Origin: Pseudoalteromonas piscicida
Lineage (GTDB): Bacteria; Pseudomonadota; Gammaproteobacteria; Enterobacterales; Alteromonadaceae
Direction: 5' to 3'
DNA: 64,000 nucleotides
Assembly: GCF_002208135.1 (NCBI RefSeq)
Contig: NZ_CP021647.1
Span: 747,501 to 811,500 of the forward strand
Position numbers and translations under genes: made by a program. The notes beneath the pieces were generated by a model. It was not told the DNA's origin. It was given only the letters and a program-made list of their open reading frames with translations, and searched no databases. How positions within the stretch are numbered: the stretch's first letter is position 1; the number at the start of each line of letters is the position of its first letter. This document shows, one piece after another, positions 30,862 to 39,969 of the stretch.

Positions 30862-31545
30862 ATGAGCAATTTTTACCAGACACTACAATCGGAAACTGAA
30901 CAAGCGCGCCAATATCTATTAAGCGCACCAATTATTCATGATGTCTTTCATGGTCAGATCACCAAAGGCCAATACGTTTCATTTTTGCAACAGGCGTTTC
31001 ACCACGTAAAACATACAGTACCGCTGCTTATGGCTTGTGGTGCAAGGCTAGATGACAGTAAAGAATGGTTGCGAGAAGCACTAGGGCATTACATCGAAGA
31101 AGAAATGGGACACCAGGAGTGGATCCTTAATGATATTGCCGCCTGTGGTGTCGATAAAGAAGCAATACGTCATAGCGCGCCAAGCTTTGCAACTGAAATG
31201 ATGGTGTCTTACGCTTACGACAGTATTGCTCGCAAACATCCATTGAGCTTCTTTGGTATGGTTAATGTGCTTGAGGGTACTTCCATCGCACTTGCCGATG
31301 ACGCTGCACGTCAAATTGCCAATAAGCTTGGCCTGCCTCGTAGCGCATTTTCCTATTTAACATCCCATGGCGCGTTAGATGTTGAGCATATTGACTTTTT
31401 TGCAGGGCTGATGAACAAGATCACCTGTGAAAAAGAGCAAGCGATCATCATTCACAGCGCCAAACAGTTTTATCGCTTGTACGGCGACATATTCCGCAAT
31501 ATTGAAGCGGAGCCCGCGGGCGTTAAATTTGCGGAGGTAAGCTGA
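30862..31545 (+). CDS. Haem-oxygenase-like diiron protein (TenA/UndA-like)
   Basis: A 227-residue all-helical protein. Candidate metal ligands are seen in the expected order: 'HYIEEEMGHQEWI' (E...H), 'VLEGTS' (E), 'HGALDVEHIDFF' (H...D..H). This pattern is that of haem-oxygenase-like diiron oxidases such as UndA, which makes a terminal alkene from a fatty acid, and separates them from thiamine-degrading TenA, whose active-site cysteine is not evident. Flanked by an acyl ligase and a reductase, an oxidative step on a fatty-acyl substrate is my inference. Its TGA overlaps the ATG of the next gene. Confidence 0.7.
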   Translation: MSNFYQTLQSETEQARQYLLSAPIIHDVFHGQITKGQYVSFLQQAFHHVKHTVPLLMACGARLDDSKEWLREALGHYIEEEMGHQEWILNDIAACGVDKEAIRHSAPSFATEMMVSYAYDSIARKHPLSFFGMVNVLEGTSIALADDAARQIANKLGLPRSAFSYLTSHGALDVEHIDFFAGLMNKITCEKEQAIIIHSAKQFYRLYGDIFRNIEAEPAGVKFAEVS

Positions 31546-32333
31546 TGAAAGCAACAAAACTTGCCGTTATCACTGGGCATCTCGGGGATTGGCCGGGCAA
31601 TTAGCAAGCAGTTGGCTATGCATAATTGGCGCTGTTTGCTGATTGGTCGAGATAGCGAAAAGTTAAAGCAGGCGATAGCGGGGTTATCAGGAGAGCACGA
31701 TTATCTTGCGCTAGATATCACAGCTGATGATGCCGCGATACAAATCGCGAGAAAAGCGGCGACCATGGGGGGGCTGACTTACTCGTCAACAATGCGGGCA
31801 TTAATGCGATGGCTGGGTTTGCTGACATTTTACCAACTGATTTGAAAAAGCAGATGGAGACCAATTTATTGGCGCCTATGCTAGTTAGCCAAGCGTGTTT
31901 ACCACAACTGATCTCCAGTCATGGCACCATAGTTAACGTGGGCTCAGCGTTTGGCTCTATCGGCTTTCCATATCAAAGCAGTTACTGCGCAACCAAGTTC
32001 GGTCTGCGTGGTTTTACAGAGGCACTGACAAGAGAGCTTGATGGTCAAGTAGCAGTTAAATATCTTGCACCTCGTGCAACCACCACTGACATGAATGACG
32101 ACCGCGCAACGGCGGTAAATCATGCGCTAGGCAGTCAGATGGACTCACCAGAAGTCGTCGCCCAAGCTTTTATGAAATTGCTCCGTAGCAACAACAGACG
32201 CACTGCCATTGGCTTCCCTGAAAGGTTGTTTGCGAGACTCAATGGTTTGCTACCAGAGCTTGTTGATAACGCTTTAATCAAAAAAGTGAAAACCATCCAA
32301 ACCATTTTTTCCACTAAGGAGTCATTACGATGA
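31545..32333 (+). pseudogene. Short-chain dehydrogenase (three G-run frame breaks)
   Basis: A classical SDR of about 263 residues broken by three missing G residues: in 31575-31577 and 31584-31587 (restoring 'ITGASRGIGRAIS') and in the G run 31767-31773 (restoring 'MGGADLLVNNAGINAMAGF'). The catalytic Ser ('VGSAFGSIGFPYQSSYCATKFG') and Y-x-x-x-K are intact. All three breaks are in G homopolymers, so the gene is almost certainly intact in the organism. It probably reduces a ketone formed by the neighbouring ligase and diiron protein. Confidence 0.8.
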
Positions 32334-32986
32334 ACGCACTAAAAACCTTGTTAGCTTCAGCAACATTACTGGTATTCAGCCAAGGTGCTTGGGCAGCATT
32401 TGACGACGATCTTAGCCAAGTCCAAACTAAATGGGCAATGGTGAATTATGAAACCAAAGGCGATGCCCAAGAAAAAGCATTTGAAGAATTGGTAAAGCAG
32501 TGTATGAAGTTTGTAGAGCAATACCCAGATCGCGCTGAAGCTTATATCTGGCGCGGTATAGTACAGTCGAGTTTTGCTGGGGCGAAAGGAGGCTTGGGCG
32601 CGCTTGGTCTTGCTAAAGATGCGAAAGCCTCATTCGAAAAAGCCATTGAGCTTGACAAAAACGCACTGTCTGGTTCGGCATTAACGAGCTTAGGTACGCT
32701 CTATGCGCAGGTCCCAGGCTGGCCAATTGGGTTTGGCAGCGATAAAAAGGCGAAAAAACTGTTCCAAGAATCATTAGCGATCAATCCGGCAGGAATTGAT
32801 GTAAACTATTTCTATGCACAGTTTTTATATGACGAACGTGATTATAGTGCCGCGCTTGCGCACTTGAAAAAAGCGCAGAATGCGCCAAGTCGTCCAGGCA
32901 GAGAAAAAGCGGACGAATATCGTCAAGAAGAAGTGGCGCAGCTACTGGCAAAAGTCGAAAAAAAGCTAAAAAGAAGGAATAAATGA
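32330..32986 (+). CDS. Periplasmic TPR protein
   Basis: A 218-residue exported protein: signal peptide ending near 'GAWAAFDDD', then three or four tetratricopeptide units ('AEAYIWRGIVQSSFAGAKGG', 'ALTSLGTLYAQVP', 'IDVNYFYAQFLYDERDYSAALAHLKKAQ') and a lysine-rich tail. Proteins of this type are scaffolds. It overlaps the SDR stop and the response-regulator start by four bases each, tying the biosynthetic genes and the signalling genes into one transcription unit. Confidence 0.7.
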   Translation: MNALKTLLASATLLVFSQGAWAAFDDDLSQVQTKWAMVNYETKGDAQEKAFEELVKQCMKFVEQYPDRAEAYIWRGIVQSSFAGAKGGLGALGLAKDAKASFEKAIELDKNALSGSALTSLGTLYAQVPGWPIGFGSDKKAKKLFQESLAINPAGIDVNYFYAQFLYDERDYSAALAHLKKAQNAPSRPGREKADEYRQEEVAQLLAKVEKKLKRRNK

Positions 32987-33645
32987 GGCTATTACTCGTA
33001 GAAGACGATGAGCTACTGGCACAAGGGCTCATCGCATCACTAAAAAAAGAAGGGTACGCCATCGAGCATGCGCCGACGCAAAGACAAGCAATAAGCTTTG
33101 TTGAATCAGGCGAGTTTGAGCTGGTGGTGCTTGACCTAGGCCTACCCGACGGAGACGGTTTGGCGGTGCTCAAGGCACTAAGGAAAACCAAATCGCAAAC
33201 CGCAGTACTCATTTTAACGGCGAGAAATAGTCTCGATGATAAAATTGCAGGGTTGGATCTAGGTGCTGATGACTACTTGGCTAAGCCGTTTGAGCCTAAA
33301 GAACTGTTTGCGCGTTTACGGGTGGTTGGTCGCCGCTTCACTAAACAGGCGAGTAGCACGTTGAGTTGCAACGACGTGGTGTTAGATCTTGCCAGTCACG
33401 AAGTGCTTGTCAGTGGTAACGCTCAAGAATTGCCTCGTAAAGAATATATGCTACTCAAAGCTCTGATGGAAAACAGCGGCCGTGTACTGTCTAAAACCCA
33501 GTTAGAATCTAAGCTCTATGATTGGGGTGAAGCATTGGGTTCTAATGCTATTGAGGTACATATTCACCATCTACGCAAGAAAATGCCCGACGGATTTATT
33601 AAAACGCTGCGTGGTATTGGCTATGTTGTTGGCAAGGGGGCTTAG
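32983..33645 (+). CDS. OmpR-family response regulator
   Basis: A 220-residue two-domain regulator. Receiver: acidic pair in 'LLVEDDELL', phospho-acceptor Asp51 in 'LVVLDLGLPDGDG', conserved Lys in 'DYLAKPFEP'. C-terminal winged helix: 'LPRKEYMLLKALMENSGRVLSKTQLESKLYDW...SNAIEVHIHHLRKKM...IKTLRGIGYVV'. This is the QseB/PmrA branch, which usually answers metal ions or cationic peptides. It overlaps the TPR gene and the kinase gene, so the pair is regulated with the genes around it. Confidence 0.9.
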   Translation: MRLLLVEDDELLAQGLIASLKKEGYAIEHAPTQRQAISFVESGEFELVVLDLGLPDGDGLAVLKALRKTKSQTAVLILTARNSLDDKIAGLDLGADDYLAKPFEPKELFARLRVVGRRFTKQASSTLSCNDVVLDLASHEVLVSGNAQELPRKEYMLLKALMENSGRVLSKTQLESKLYDWGEALGSNAIEVHIHHLRKKMPDGFIKTLRGIGYVVGKGA

Positions 33646-34976
33646 TGGGCACGAGAAGCTCGCTAGGTGGTGCTTCCATCACAAGAAAGTTGACCCTAAT
33701 TTTAGTGTCAGCTTTAGTGTTGACCGCATCCATGGCGCTGCTACGAGGTTATCACTCCAGCATGACGATGGCACAAGCACAATTAGACAGCCATTTAGAG
33801 TCCATCGCAACACTCGTTAATACTCAAGTCACCGCGACTACCTTGCCTAGTGGTGCGGGTAACAGCGCATTTTACTTTTTAGTCCTTGAGCACAATCAGG
33901 TTGTTGCAGGCAGCGAGTTACTTGCTAAGTACAAAAATAAGCTCAATTATCATGCCGGATTTAGCACCCAAAATGTGGGGGCGACTAGACTCAGAACCTT
34001 TAGTGAAGTGTTTGGTGACAGGCTAGTACTGGTAGCAGAGCCGGTACAAAAGCGTTTTGCGCTTGCCGAGGGGATGATTGTCTCCGCAATGACACCTTTG
34101 GTGGTGATCATGCCATTTCTTGCTGTGTTTATTGCATGGATTATTTATACGGCGTTAAAGCCTTTACGAGATCTTTCTAAAGAACTTAGGCGACGTAACC
34201 CCAAAGACTTTACGCAGTTGGAAGTGCGAAGCGACAAAGCGGAAGTGGCAATCGTTATCGCGACGCTAAATGACCTCTTTCAAAAGGTTGAGGTCGCGTA
34301 TCTTAAAGAGCGTTATTTTGCGTCCGATGCCGCTCATGAATTAAAAACGCCGATCGCAAGCTTAAAAATCCATCTGCATAATTTAACGCACGATACTAAG
34401 CATCCCAGTGCCATTGCTATGTCAAAAGGGCTTGAGCAGCTAAACCATGTGGTTGAGCAAATGCTGACGTTAGCGCGTACAGAGCCCGAACTGTGGCATA
34501 AGCAATTTACGCGGCAAGATTTAGTGGCATTAACGCAAAACTTGATTGCTAGCAGTTATCCGAGGATTGAACAAAAATCACAAAACATCAGCTTAGAGGC
34601 ATCAGAAGCGAGCATAGAGGGTTGTGAGTTCACATTAACCACATTATTTTCTAACCTAATTGGTAACGCGATTAAATACACGCCAATTGAAGGTGACATA
34701 GAAGTAAAAATTCAGCAGCATTCGCAGCGGATTGTATGGCAAATTGATGATTCGGGTTGTGGTATGTCTGATTCGGAAATAGAGCGAATTTTTGACAGGT
34801 TTTATCGCGTTGGTGGAGATAAACACCCTTCAGGGGAAAAAGGGGCAGGTTTAGGGATGGCGATAGTCAATCATATTATTGCAATTTATCATGGTGATAT
34901 CTCTTTTGCTCGCAGTCATTTAGGCGGGCTCAGAGTCTGTGTAAGTTTACCGAGGGGGCTGAATGCTAAGGAGTAA
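33645..34976 (+). CDS. Sensor histidine kinase
   Basis: A 443-residue membrane kinase. Two membrane helices (about 14-32 and 146-168) enclose a periplasmic sensor of about 110 residues. The H box is 'FASDAAHELKTPIASLK'; the N box 'LFSNLIGNAIKYTP', G1 'IDDSGCGMS', F 'IFDRFYRV' and G2 'GEKGAGLGMAIVNHI' are all present. The start is a GTG overlapping the regulator's TAG, with AAGGGGG upstream. It pairs with the preceding regulator; the downstream cupredoxin and FTR1-like genes suggest metal sensing. Confidence 0.9.
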   Translation: MGTRSSLGGASITRKLTLILVSALVLTASMALLRGYHSSMTMAQAQLDSHLESIATLVNTQVTATTLPSGAGNSAFYFLVLEHNQVVAGSELLAKYKNKLNYHAGFSTQNVGATRLRTFSEVFGDRLVLVAEPVQKRFALAEGMIVSAMTPLVVIMPFLAVFIAWIIYTALKPLRDLSKELRRRNPKDFTQLEVRSDKAEVAIVIATLNDLFQKVEVAYLKERYFASDAAHELKTPIASLKIHLHNLTHDTKHPSAIAMSKGLEQLNHVVEQMLTLARTEPELWHKQFTRQDLVALTQNLIASSYPRIEQKSQNISLEASEASIEGCEFTLTTLFSNLIGNAIKYTPIEGDIEVKIQQHSQRIVWQIDDSGCGMSDSEIERIFDRFYRVGGDKHPSGEKGAGLGMAIVNHIIAIYHGDISFARSHLGGLRVCVSLPRGLNAKE

Positions 34977-35322
34977 GCTCTCTTCGCTGTCTTTCGCGCT
35001 TGGATTGCCTTTGGTGACCTGTAGTTTCGCCTTGTGGGCGGAAGAAAGTTACATCATTATTCTTAAGAATCATTTGTTTACACCTGCACAAATTGAGGTG
35101 CCAGCAAACCGTAAAGTAAAGCTCATCATCGAAAATCAAGACCCTCAAGTTGAAGAGTTTGACAGTTTTGATCTTAATCGTGAAAAAGTGCTCTTTCCAA
35201 ACCGCAAAAGTGTCATCTATATCGGCCCGCTGGCACCTGGTGAATATAGTTTCTTTGGCGAATTTTCACCAAACACAGCACAAGGCATAGTAATCGTGAA
35301 GGAGCCAAACAATGCTTCTTAA
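34963..35322 (+). CDS. Small periplasmic cupredoxin-like protein
   Basis: A 119-residue exported protein with a signal peptide ending near 'ALWAEES' and a cupredoxin fold ('IIILKNHLFTPAQIEVPANRKVKLIIENQDPQVEEFDSFD' and 'GPLAPGEYSFFGEF'). The His and Cys copper ligands of true cupredoxins are not seen at the C-terminal loop, as in the cupredoxin part of EfeO-type iron-uptake proteins. It overlaps the kinase stop and the FTR1-like start, which favours a role in iron or copper handling. Metal binding itself is unproven. Confidence 0.65.
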   Translation: MLRSKLSSLSFALGLPLVTCSFALWAEESYIIILKNHLFTPAQIEVPANRKVKLIIENQDPQVEEFDSFDLNREKVLFPNRKSVIYIGPLAPGEYSFFGEFSPNTAQGIVIVKEPNNAS

Positions 35323-36043
35323 TGTGGTGGTGGTGAGCGTAAACCAATTATTACCAGTAACTGTACTTTGGGTACTGTTAGCGCAATGCACTAACGCAGC
35401 TTTACCGCTTAAAACAACAATCATCGCGTTAAGTGCGGGACTGACCGGCTGCCTTGGCATATGGTTTTTGGGTGGGGAGATAGCCTCGAGTTTTGATTAT
35501 CGCGGGTTTGAATTACTGCAAATAGGTCTGTTACTCAGTTTATTCTGCTTAATGATCGCAACAAAACGCACCGGGCATACGACACTTGCAGCCACTGCAT
35601 TTGGGCTTGCAGTGGTATTGTATTTGCACCATTTGGCAAGCTTTGCGTTTTCTTATTCAAAGCCCGCGGACGGTCAAACCCTCGCCATTGGCACCTCGCT
35701 CGGTGTGGGGATCTGTTTGAGTTTTTCTATTCTGCTCTTCTTTTTCCTAGATTGGGTGAAGAGTAAGCACTTACCTTGGTTGTTGCTGTTGTTATTGGCT
35801 TTACACGGTGCGAGTAAGGTGTCGATGGCATTGGACTTGGCGCTTCAGGTGGACTTAATTAGTGCAGCCAGACTTGAAATAGACCTGCGACAAATCGTGG
35901 ATGAACACAGTGTTGTTGGTCGAGTGCTTAGAGTATTAGTGGGGTATGAAGCAACACCAAACGCTGCGACTCTTGCAGGATTTGGGGGCGCGTTGATTAC
36001 GTTCTTGGGGTGTACATATTGGAGAACAGCGCATGCGAAATAA
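35312..36043 (+). CDS. FTR1/EfeU-like membrane protein lacking REXXE
   Basis: A 243-residue protein with about seven membrane helices. The C-terminal 'VLRVLVGYEATPNAATLAGFGGALITFLG' is typical of the end of FTR1/EfeU iron permeases (LxGYxAxPS). The iron-binding REXXE motif of helix 1 should be near residue 10, where I read 'SVNQLLPVTVLW', and no second REXXE is evident; 'FDYRGFELLQ' may be a remnant. If it transports iron the mechanism must differ. It is translationally coupled to the cupredoxin-like gene, as EfeU-type permeases are to their partners. Confidence 0.55.
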   Translation: MLLNVVVVSVNQLLPVTVLWVLLAQCTNAALPLKTTIIALSAGLTGCLGIWFLGGEIASSFDYRGFELLQIGLLLSLFCLMIATKRTGHTTLAATAFGLAVVLYLHHLASFAFSYSKPADGQTLAIGTSLGVGICLSFSILLFFFLDWVKSKHLPWLLLLLLALHGASKVSMALDLALQVDLISAARLEIDLRQIVDEHSVVGRVLRVLVGYEATPNAATLAGFGGALITFLGCTYWRTAHAK

Positions 36044-36740
36044 TGTTTTACTCGCGCTGCTGGTGAGTGTTTTTGGGGTTGTGGCGTTCAGCGCAAAAGC
36101 GGATGGCATGGTGGTGGACAAAGTTTATCACCCTTATGTGATGCCGCTTGAACGTGAGTTGGAGTGGCGACTGCTATCTCGCCAAACCGAGCAAGGGAAT
36201 GTGTTGGCACAGCGCTTAGGACTTGGTTGGAGTCTCACGGAGACGATGACCATTGAAGGTTATGCTATTGGTGAGCGCGACGATGAAGGCAATTTTGACT
36301 TGGCGGCTTACGAGTTAGAGTCGCGTTGGCAATTTGTGGAACAAGGGCGCTATTGGGCGGATATTGGCATGCTGTTTGAGCTTGAAAAACGCCATAAATT
36401 TGATGCCTATGAAGCGACCGCTGGGTTTTTATTTGAGAAGGAATTTGGTCGCACGAGCCTAACCATGAATGCATTCTTGGTGAGGGAGTGGGGCAAAGAT
36501 ATTGAAGATGAGTGGGAGTCTGAGTTTAGAGCGCAACTGCGCTATCGCTTGTATAGTGCTTTTCAGCCAGCGATTGAAGTTTATGTGGGAGAAGACTTTT
36601 TTGGTGTTGGTCCTGGATTTATTGGGCTGCATAGATTCGAAGGTCAAAAACAGCTGAAATGGGAAGCGGGTTTTATTTCGGAGATCAGCCAATCCGGCAA
36701 AGATCATAGCTTTAGACTTGCATTGGAATTTGAGTTTTAA
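36033..36740 (+). CDS. Putative outer-membrane beta-barrel protein
   Basis: A 235-residue exported protein: signal peptide ending near 'AFSAKADG', then alternating amphipathic strands separated by charged turns ('RLGLGWSLTETMTIEGYAIGE', 'EAGFISEISQSGKDHSFRLALEFEF') and a C-terminal phenylalanine, the BAM recognition feature. About 10-12 strands fit. No family is recognised. It overlaps the FTR1-like gene by 11 bases and ends the operon, so a role in moving or sensing the same metal at the outer membrane is plausible. Confidence 0.6.
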   Translation: MRNNVLLALLVSVFGVVAFSAKADGMVVDKVYHPYVMPLERELEWRLLSRQTEQGNVLAQRLGLGWSLTETMTIEGYAIGERDDEGNFDLAAYELESRWQFVEQGRYWADIGMLFELEKRHKFDAYEATAGFLFEKEFGRTSLTMNAFLVREWGKDIEDEWESEFRAQLRYRLYSAFQPAIEVYVGEDFFGVGPGFIGLHRFEGQKQLKWEAGFISEISQSGKDHSFRLALEFEF

Positions 36741-36851
36741 GTACAGCTTTCACTTTGTTGAAAAGAGGGGAAATGCAGCAAAAATGTCATTAGCTTATGA
36801 TGCATCTAGCTGCTAACTTTAGAGTCGATTTATAGATATCAAGGAGACGAT

Positions 36852-37682
36852 ATGTATCGCATGCTAACTTTATTGGGTTATTTGCTGATTAATAATGCTT
36901 ATGCACAGGCGGCGCTTGAACGCGATATTCAAGAGCACATCGTGGTTGCGAACAAAGTATCTTTGCAGGTTTATCATGTTGCGGGCAATGAACCTGCCAT
37001 TGTTTTTGAAAGTGGTTCAGCTGCGCCTGCAATTTACTGGACGGCAGTTATGATAGGCCTCGCACAGCAAGTACCCAATGCGTTGGTAGCCTATAACCGT
37101 GAGGGTTATGGTAAAAGCGAGCTTAGCCGCAGAGCCTACAGTGTTGATACGGATAATCATAATCTTCGTGAAGTGTTAAGAACGCTTGATATTCGGCCGC
37201 CGTTTATTTATGTCGGTCATTCATACGCATACTATATGATGCAAAATTACATTACCTATTATCCTGAGCAAGTAGCTGCCTTGTTGTATGTTGACCCAGT
37301 GACCGTTTATTTCATCGATAAAACCCACGCCTTAGCGCAGGATAAGTTACTTAAGCCGTTGAGCACGCTGCCAGAGAATACCTTCGGTGAAGCACTACGC
37401 CGTGAAACGCAAGCGCTAAGTGAAACTGTTGCGAGTGTTCGGGCGCATCAAGCTCCGAGTAATATTCCGTGTCGTGTCATTGTCGCCCAAAGACCATTTG
37501 ATCCAACTCAGCGCGATGTAAAAGCGTGGCGAGAAGGACAAGAAGCGTTGGCATCACATTGTGATTCTGAGCTCATTATTGCTAATGGAAGTGACCACAC
37601 CGTACCTATGAATGCCCCGCAAGTGGTCGTGGATCAGGTGGTACAATTAATTCGAGAATTAGAGACAAAAAAGCACCGATAG
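36852..37682 (+). CDS. Alpha/beta hydrolase, exported
   Basis: A 276-residue hydrolase with a signal peptide. 'PAIVFESGSAAPAIYWTAVMIGL' gives the oxyanion region, 'IYVGHSYAYYMMQNYI' the nucleophile elbow G-H-S-Y-A, 'LYVDPV' the following strand and 'ANGSDHTVPMNAPQVV' the catalytic histidine. The substrate is unknown; the oxyanion ESG in place of HG is seen in esterase and peptidase subfamilies. An AAGGAG site precedes the start. Monocistronic. Confidence 0.75.
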   Translation: MYRMLTLLGYLLINNAYAQAALERDIQEHIVVANKVSLQVYHVAGNEPAIVFESGSAAPAIYWTAVMIGLAQQVPNALVAYNREGYGKSELSRRAYSVDTDNHNLREVLRTLDIRPPFIYVGHSYAYYMMQNYITYYPEQVAALLYVDPVTVYFIDKTHALAQDKLLKPLSTLPENTFGEALRRETQALSETVASVRAHQAPSNIPCRVIVAQRPFDPTQRDVKAWREGQEALASHCDSELIIANGSDHTVPMNAPQVVVDQVVQLIRELETKKHR

Positions 37683-38032
37683 CTTTATGAATATTTTATT
37701 GCAATCTCTAGAATTTTCGGGGAGTTAGGGGAATAATGTGTTTAAAAATAGGGGGTTGAAAAAGTAGCCAAAAAAATATTGATATTTGTCATTAGCAAGT
37801 CATATTGATGATTAAAAATACATTGACTTAGGGTGGAATCCCTATATGATGTTCATAGACAGAATTTGAGTCAGTGTTTTAAAATCTCCATTACGTTGTT
37901 GTATAAGTGTTTGCTTGTAGTAGTACCGTCCTGAAGTTTTATCCACTCTACAAATTTAGGTCTATGCGCCCACATGGGCATAGCTCATCAATGCGCAGCA
38001 TTGGTTTTTGTTTTTATATCAGGATTAGTATT
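37683..38032 (+). promoter_or_regulatory. Upstream region and probable long leader of the cold-shock gene
   Basis: 350 bases with no gene. The stretch from about 37860 to 38032 is likely the long 5' leader typical of cold-inducible csp mRNAs, which changes fold with temperature. An upstream in-frame extension of the csp frame exists but has no coding character. The AGGATTA site at 38021 serves the ATG at 38033. The promoter was not located with confidence. Confidence 0.4.
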
Positions 38033-38242
38033 ATGTCTAACACTCTTACAGGTACCGTTAAGTGGTTTAACGAGTCTAAAGGTTTTGGTTTCATCGCTCA
38101 AGAAAATGGCCCTGACGTGTTCGCACACTTCAGCGCAATCACAGGTGACGGTTTCCGTACACTTGCTGAAGGCGAGAGAGTAGAATTCACAGTAACTGAT
38201 GGCCAAAAAGGTCCTCAAGCTGAGAACATCGTTAAGCTTTAA
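38033..38242 (+). CDS. csp: Cold-shock protein (CspA family)
   Basis: A 69-residue single OB-fold protein: '[31 protein letters not shown]' carries RNP1 (K-G-F-G-F-I) and RNP2 (V-F-A-H-F), and it ends '[11 protein letters not shown]'. The length is standard for the family. It binds single-stranded RNA or DNA and melts RNA structure, as in cold adaptation. A strong terminator follows. Which csp paralogue it is cannot be told from sequence alone. Confidence 0.95.
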   Translation: MSNTLTGTVKWFNESKGFGFIAQENGPDVFAHFSAITGDGFRTLAEGERVEFTVTDGQKGPQAENIVKL

Positions 38243-38260
38243 TCGCTTAATTGATGAAGA

Positions 38261-38288
38261 AAAAGCAAGCTAAGGCTTGCTTTTTTTG
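38261..38288 (+). terminator. Rho-independent terminator of csp
   Basis: Perfect 8-bp stem AAGCAAGC / GCTTGCTT (38263-38270 with 38275-38282), a four-base loop and a following run of T. It begins 20 bases after the stop codon. Confidence 0.9.
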
Positions 38289-38724
38289 TGCCTGAATATC
38301 AAAAAATTTTCCACTCAGTCAATAACTATAATCGCTTTAGTTTTTGAGTATTACTCATCTCTTTTCTACTTTACAACGCATTAGCACTACTGATGTCCAG
38401 CGTGCTTGACATTTTTATTACTTGATTCAGATCTTGTTATAAATACAAAGTGTAAATTAATTGGTTTGTTTTGTTGTTTGGTGTTGTTTTTGTGTTAATG
38501 TTTGTAACTGCCAGCGGCGGTTTATATCAATCCTCGTAATGAAGTTATCTATCTTTGAGTAGATAACGCTTTAATTTTTGCTAAGCCATATGCATTTCAA
38601 GATTAACCTAAGAGCTTGTTTTAATTTTGAAAGTGTTATCCATAGCTTGCTAATGTGTATAAGTTAAAACGAATTGACATCACTGGCATCGATAACTTAA
38701 AAAGTGTTTAAAAGGATAATTAAG
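38289..38724. other. Intergenic region with one hairpin
   Basis: About 430 AT-rich bases. The only structure seen is an 8-bp perfect stem GTTATCTA / TAGATAAC at 38544-38567. The rest probably carries the promoter of the secreted protein downstream. No open frame of note. Confidence 0.4.
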
Positions 38725-39294
38725 ATGAAGAAAAAAAGCTATTCAATGCTACTAATGTTGACGCTCACTTCCGCATTTTCTGCTGTTGCTGGAGATATCG
38801 AGCAAGGTGTGATGAAAAACCCAACTACTTACTATTCGCTAGACTTTGAACAACCCCCACTTGCTATGCATGCACCTGTTGCGAGAGATGAGTTTTCAAT
38901 GAGTAGTGCTGAGATCATGCCAATGGCACCGGCTCAAGGGATCACGTATTTTGAGCTGGGTATCGTACGTTCGCAATTAGGCGGCGATCAGACTATTTCA
39001 CAAAGTCAACTTTCTACAGGAACTAACCACGGTGGCAGCTATCTATTTATCTACGCTTGGCAGTTTGGTTATGGCAATCCGAATAATGCGGTGATGAATG
39101 GGATCTCTAAATCAACTGGATTGAGTGAAGCTCGGTGTGGCAACGATTTACACCGTTGTTCGGTTGGGGAAACTGTCACGGGTTGGTTGTATGGTTGGGA
39201 CTTCTCAGGTCAAGAGTCTGGTCAAGTTAAAGTTTCTTCAAATTCAACAGCTTCGCCATTTGGTACGTCAAGCGACTCACTTTATATTAATTAG
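38725..39294 (+). CDS. Small secreted protein, YolA/DUF4879-like
   Basis: A 189-residue exported protein. The ATG at 38725 follows AAGGATAA and opens a signal peptide ending near 'AVAGDIEQ'. The mature part has 'GITYFELGIVRSQLGGDQTISQSQLSTGTNHGGSYLFIYAWQFGYG', which resembles the DUF4879 family (Bacillus YolA). Two cysteines ('ARCGNDLHRCS') could form a disulfide. Function of the family is not known to me, and the match is by eye. Monocistronic. Confidence 0.55.
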   Translation: MKKKSYSMLLMLTLTSAFSAVAGDIEQGVMKNPTTYYSLDFEQPPLAMHAPVARDEFSMSSAEIMPMAPAQGITYFELGIVRSQLGGDQTISQSQLSTGTNHGGSYLFIYAWQFGYGNPNNAVMNGISKSTGLSEARCGNDLHRCSVGETVTGWLYGWDFSGQESGQVKVSSNSTASPFGTSSDSLYIN

Positions 39295-39315
39295 TTTGAT
39301 TTGAACTAAACACTA

Positions 39316-39345
39316 AGGTGCATTTGAATAATACTAAATGCACCT
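39316..39345. terminator. Inverted repeat between convergent genes
   Basis: A 10-bp perfect stem AGGTGCATTT / AAATGCACCT with a 10-base loop between convergent genes. It could serve as a bidirectional terminator, though T tracts are weak. Confidence 0.5.
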
Positions 39346-39357
39346 ATCTAGAATATT

Positions 39358-39803
39358 TTAGCCATTTAGTCCCTTTCTTTCACTATTGAGCCTTTCCAAA
39401 ATCGATATCGAATTTAAATAGTTGGCTCTAGCCTCTTTGGTTTGAGCTGAAAGCGAGTTTGATAAACTAAAAGTATGCTTCATGTCATTAAGTAGATTGT
39501 ATTTTTGAGATGGATTTTCCACCATAGAAGTTGGTGCACCGATCGCCATCATTTGACCAGTACTGATAAGCCCCCTTCAAACAACTCTTTAGACATAGCG
39601 CGAGCTTCTTGAGCCGAAATATTATTTACATCATATTTAGAGGCAATATTTTGCCAGTTCTGGTGCGCTTGTTTGCCAGCCTCACTGATTGCTACAGTAT
39701 CTGTGGCTACTACTTCCTGTTTCTCATCTTGTCGAGACGTGGACTGCTGTTGTGCGAGTTGAGAGTATACGGCACTGACATTATTAGATTGATTAATAAT
39801 CAT
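39358..39803 (-). pseudogene. Small hypothetical protein (frame break at a C run)
   Basis: Two frames that join into one protein of about 148 residues. The first (start 39803) reads 'MIINQSNNVSAVYSQLAQQQ...DTVAISEAGKQA', the second continues 'ISTGQMMAIGAPTSMVENPSQKYNLLNDMK' after adding one G on the coding strand at 39571-39575. 'TVAISEAGK' recalls short cytoplasmic proteins related to flagellar regulators, but this is weak. No function is assigned. The homopolymer position of the break suggests an intact gene. Confidence 0.55.
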
Positions 39804-39969
39804 TGAGAATTCCTTCCATGCATTTGGTTAAATACGATTATTAGCCAGCAATTTTAGTGCCAAAATCTCATCCTAAAGTCTCGGATCGAAAGAGTTGACA
39901 TTATCCCTATTAAATTCAGAACGTTGATATTACTATGTGCTTTAAATTGAATTAGTGAATGGACAATAT

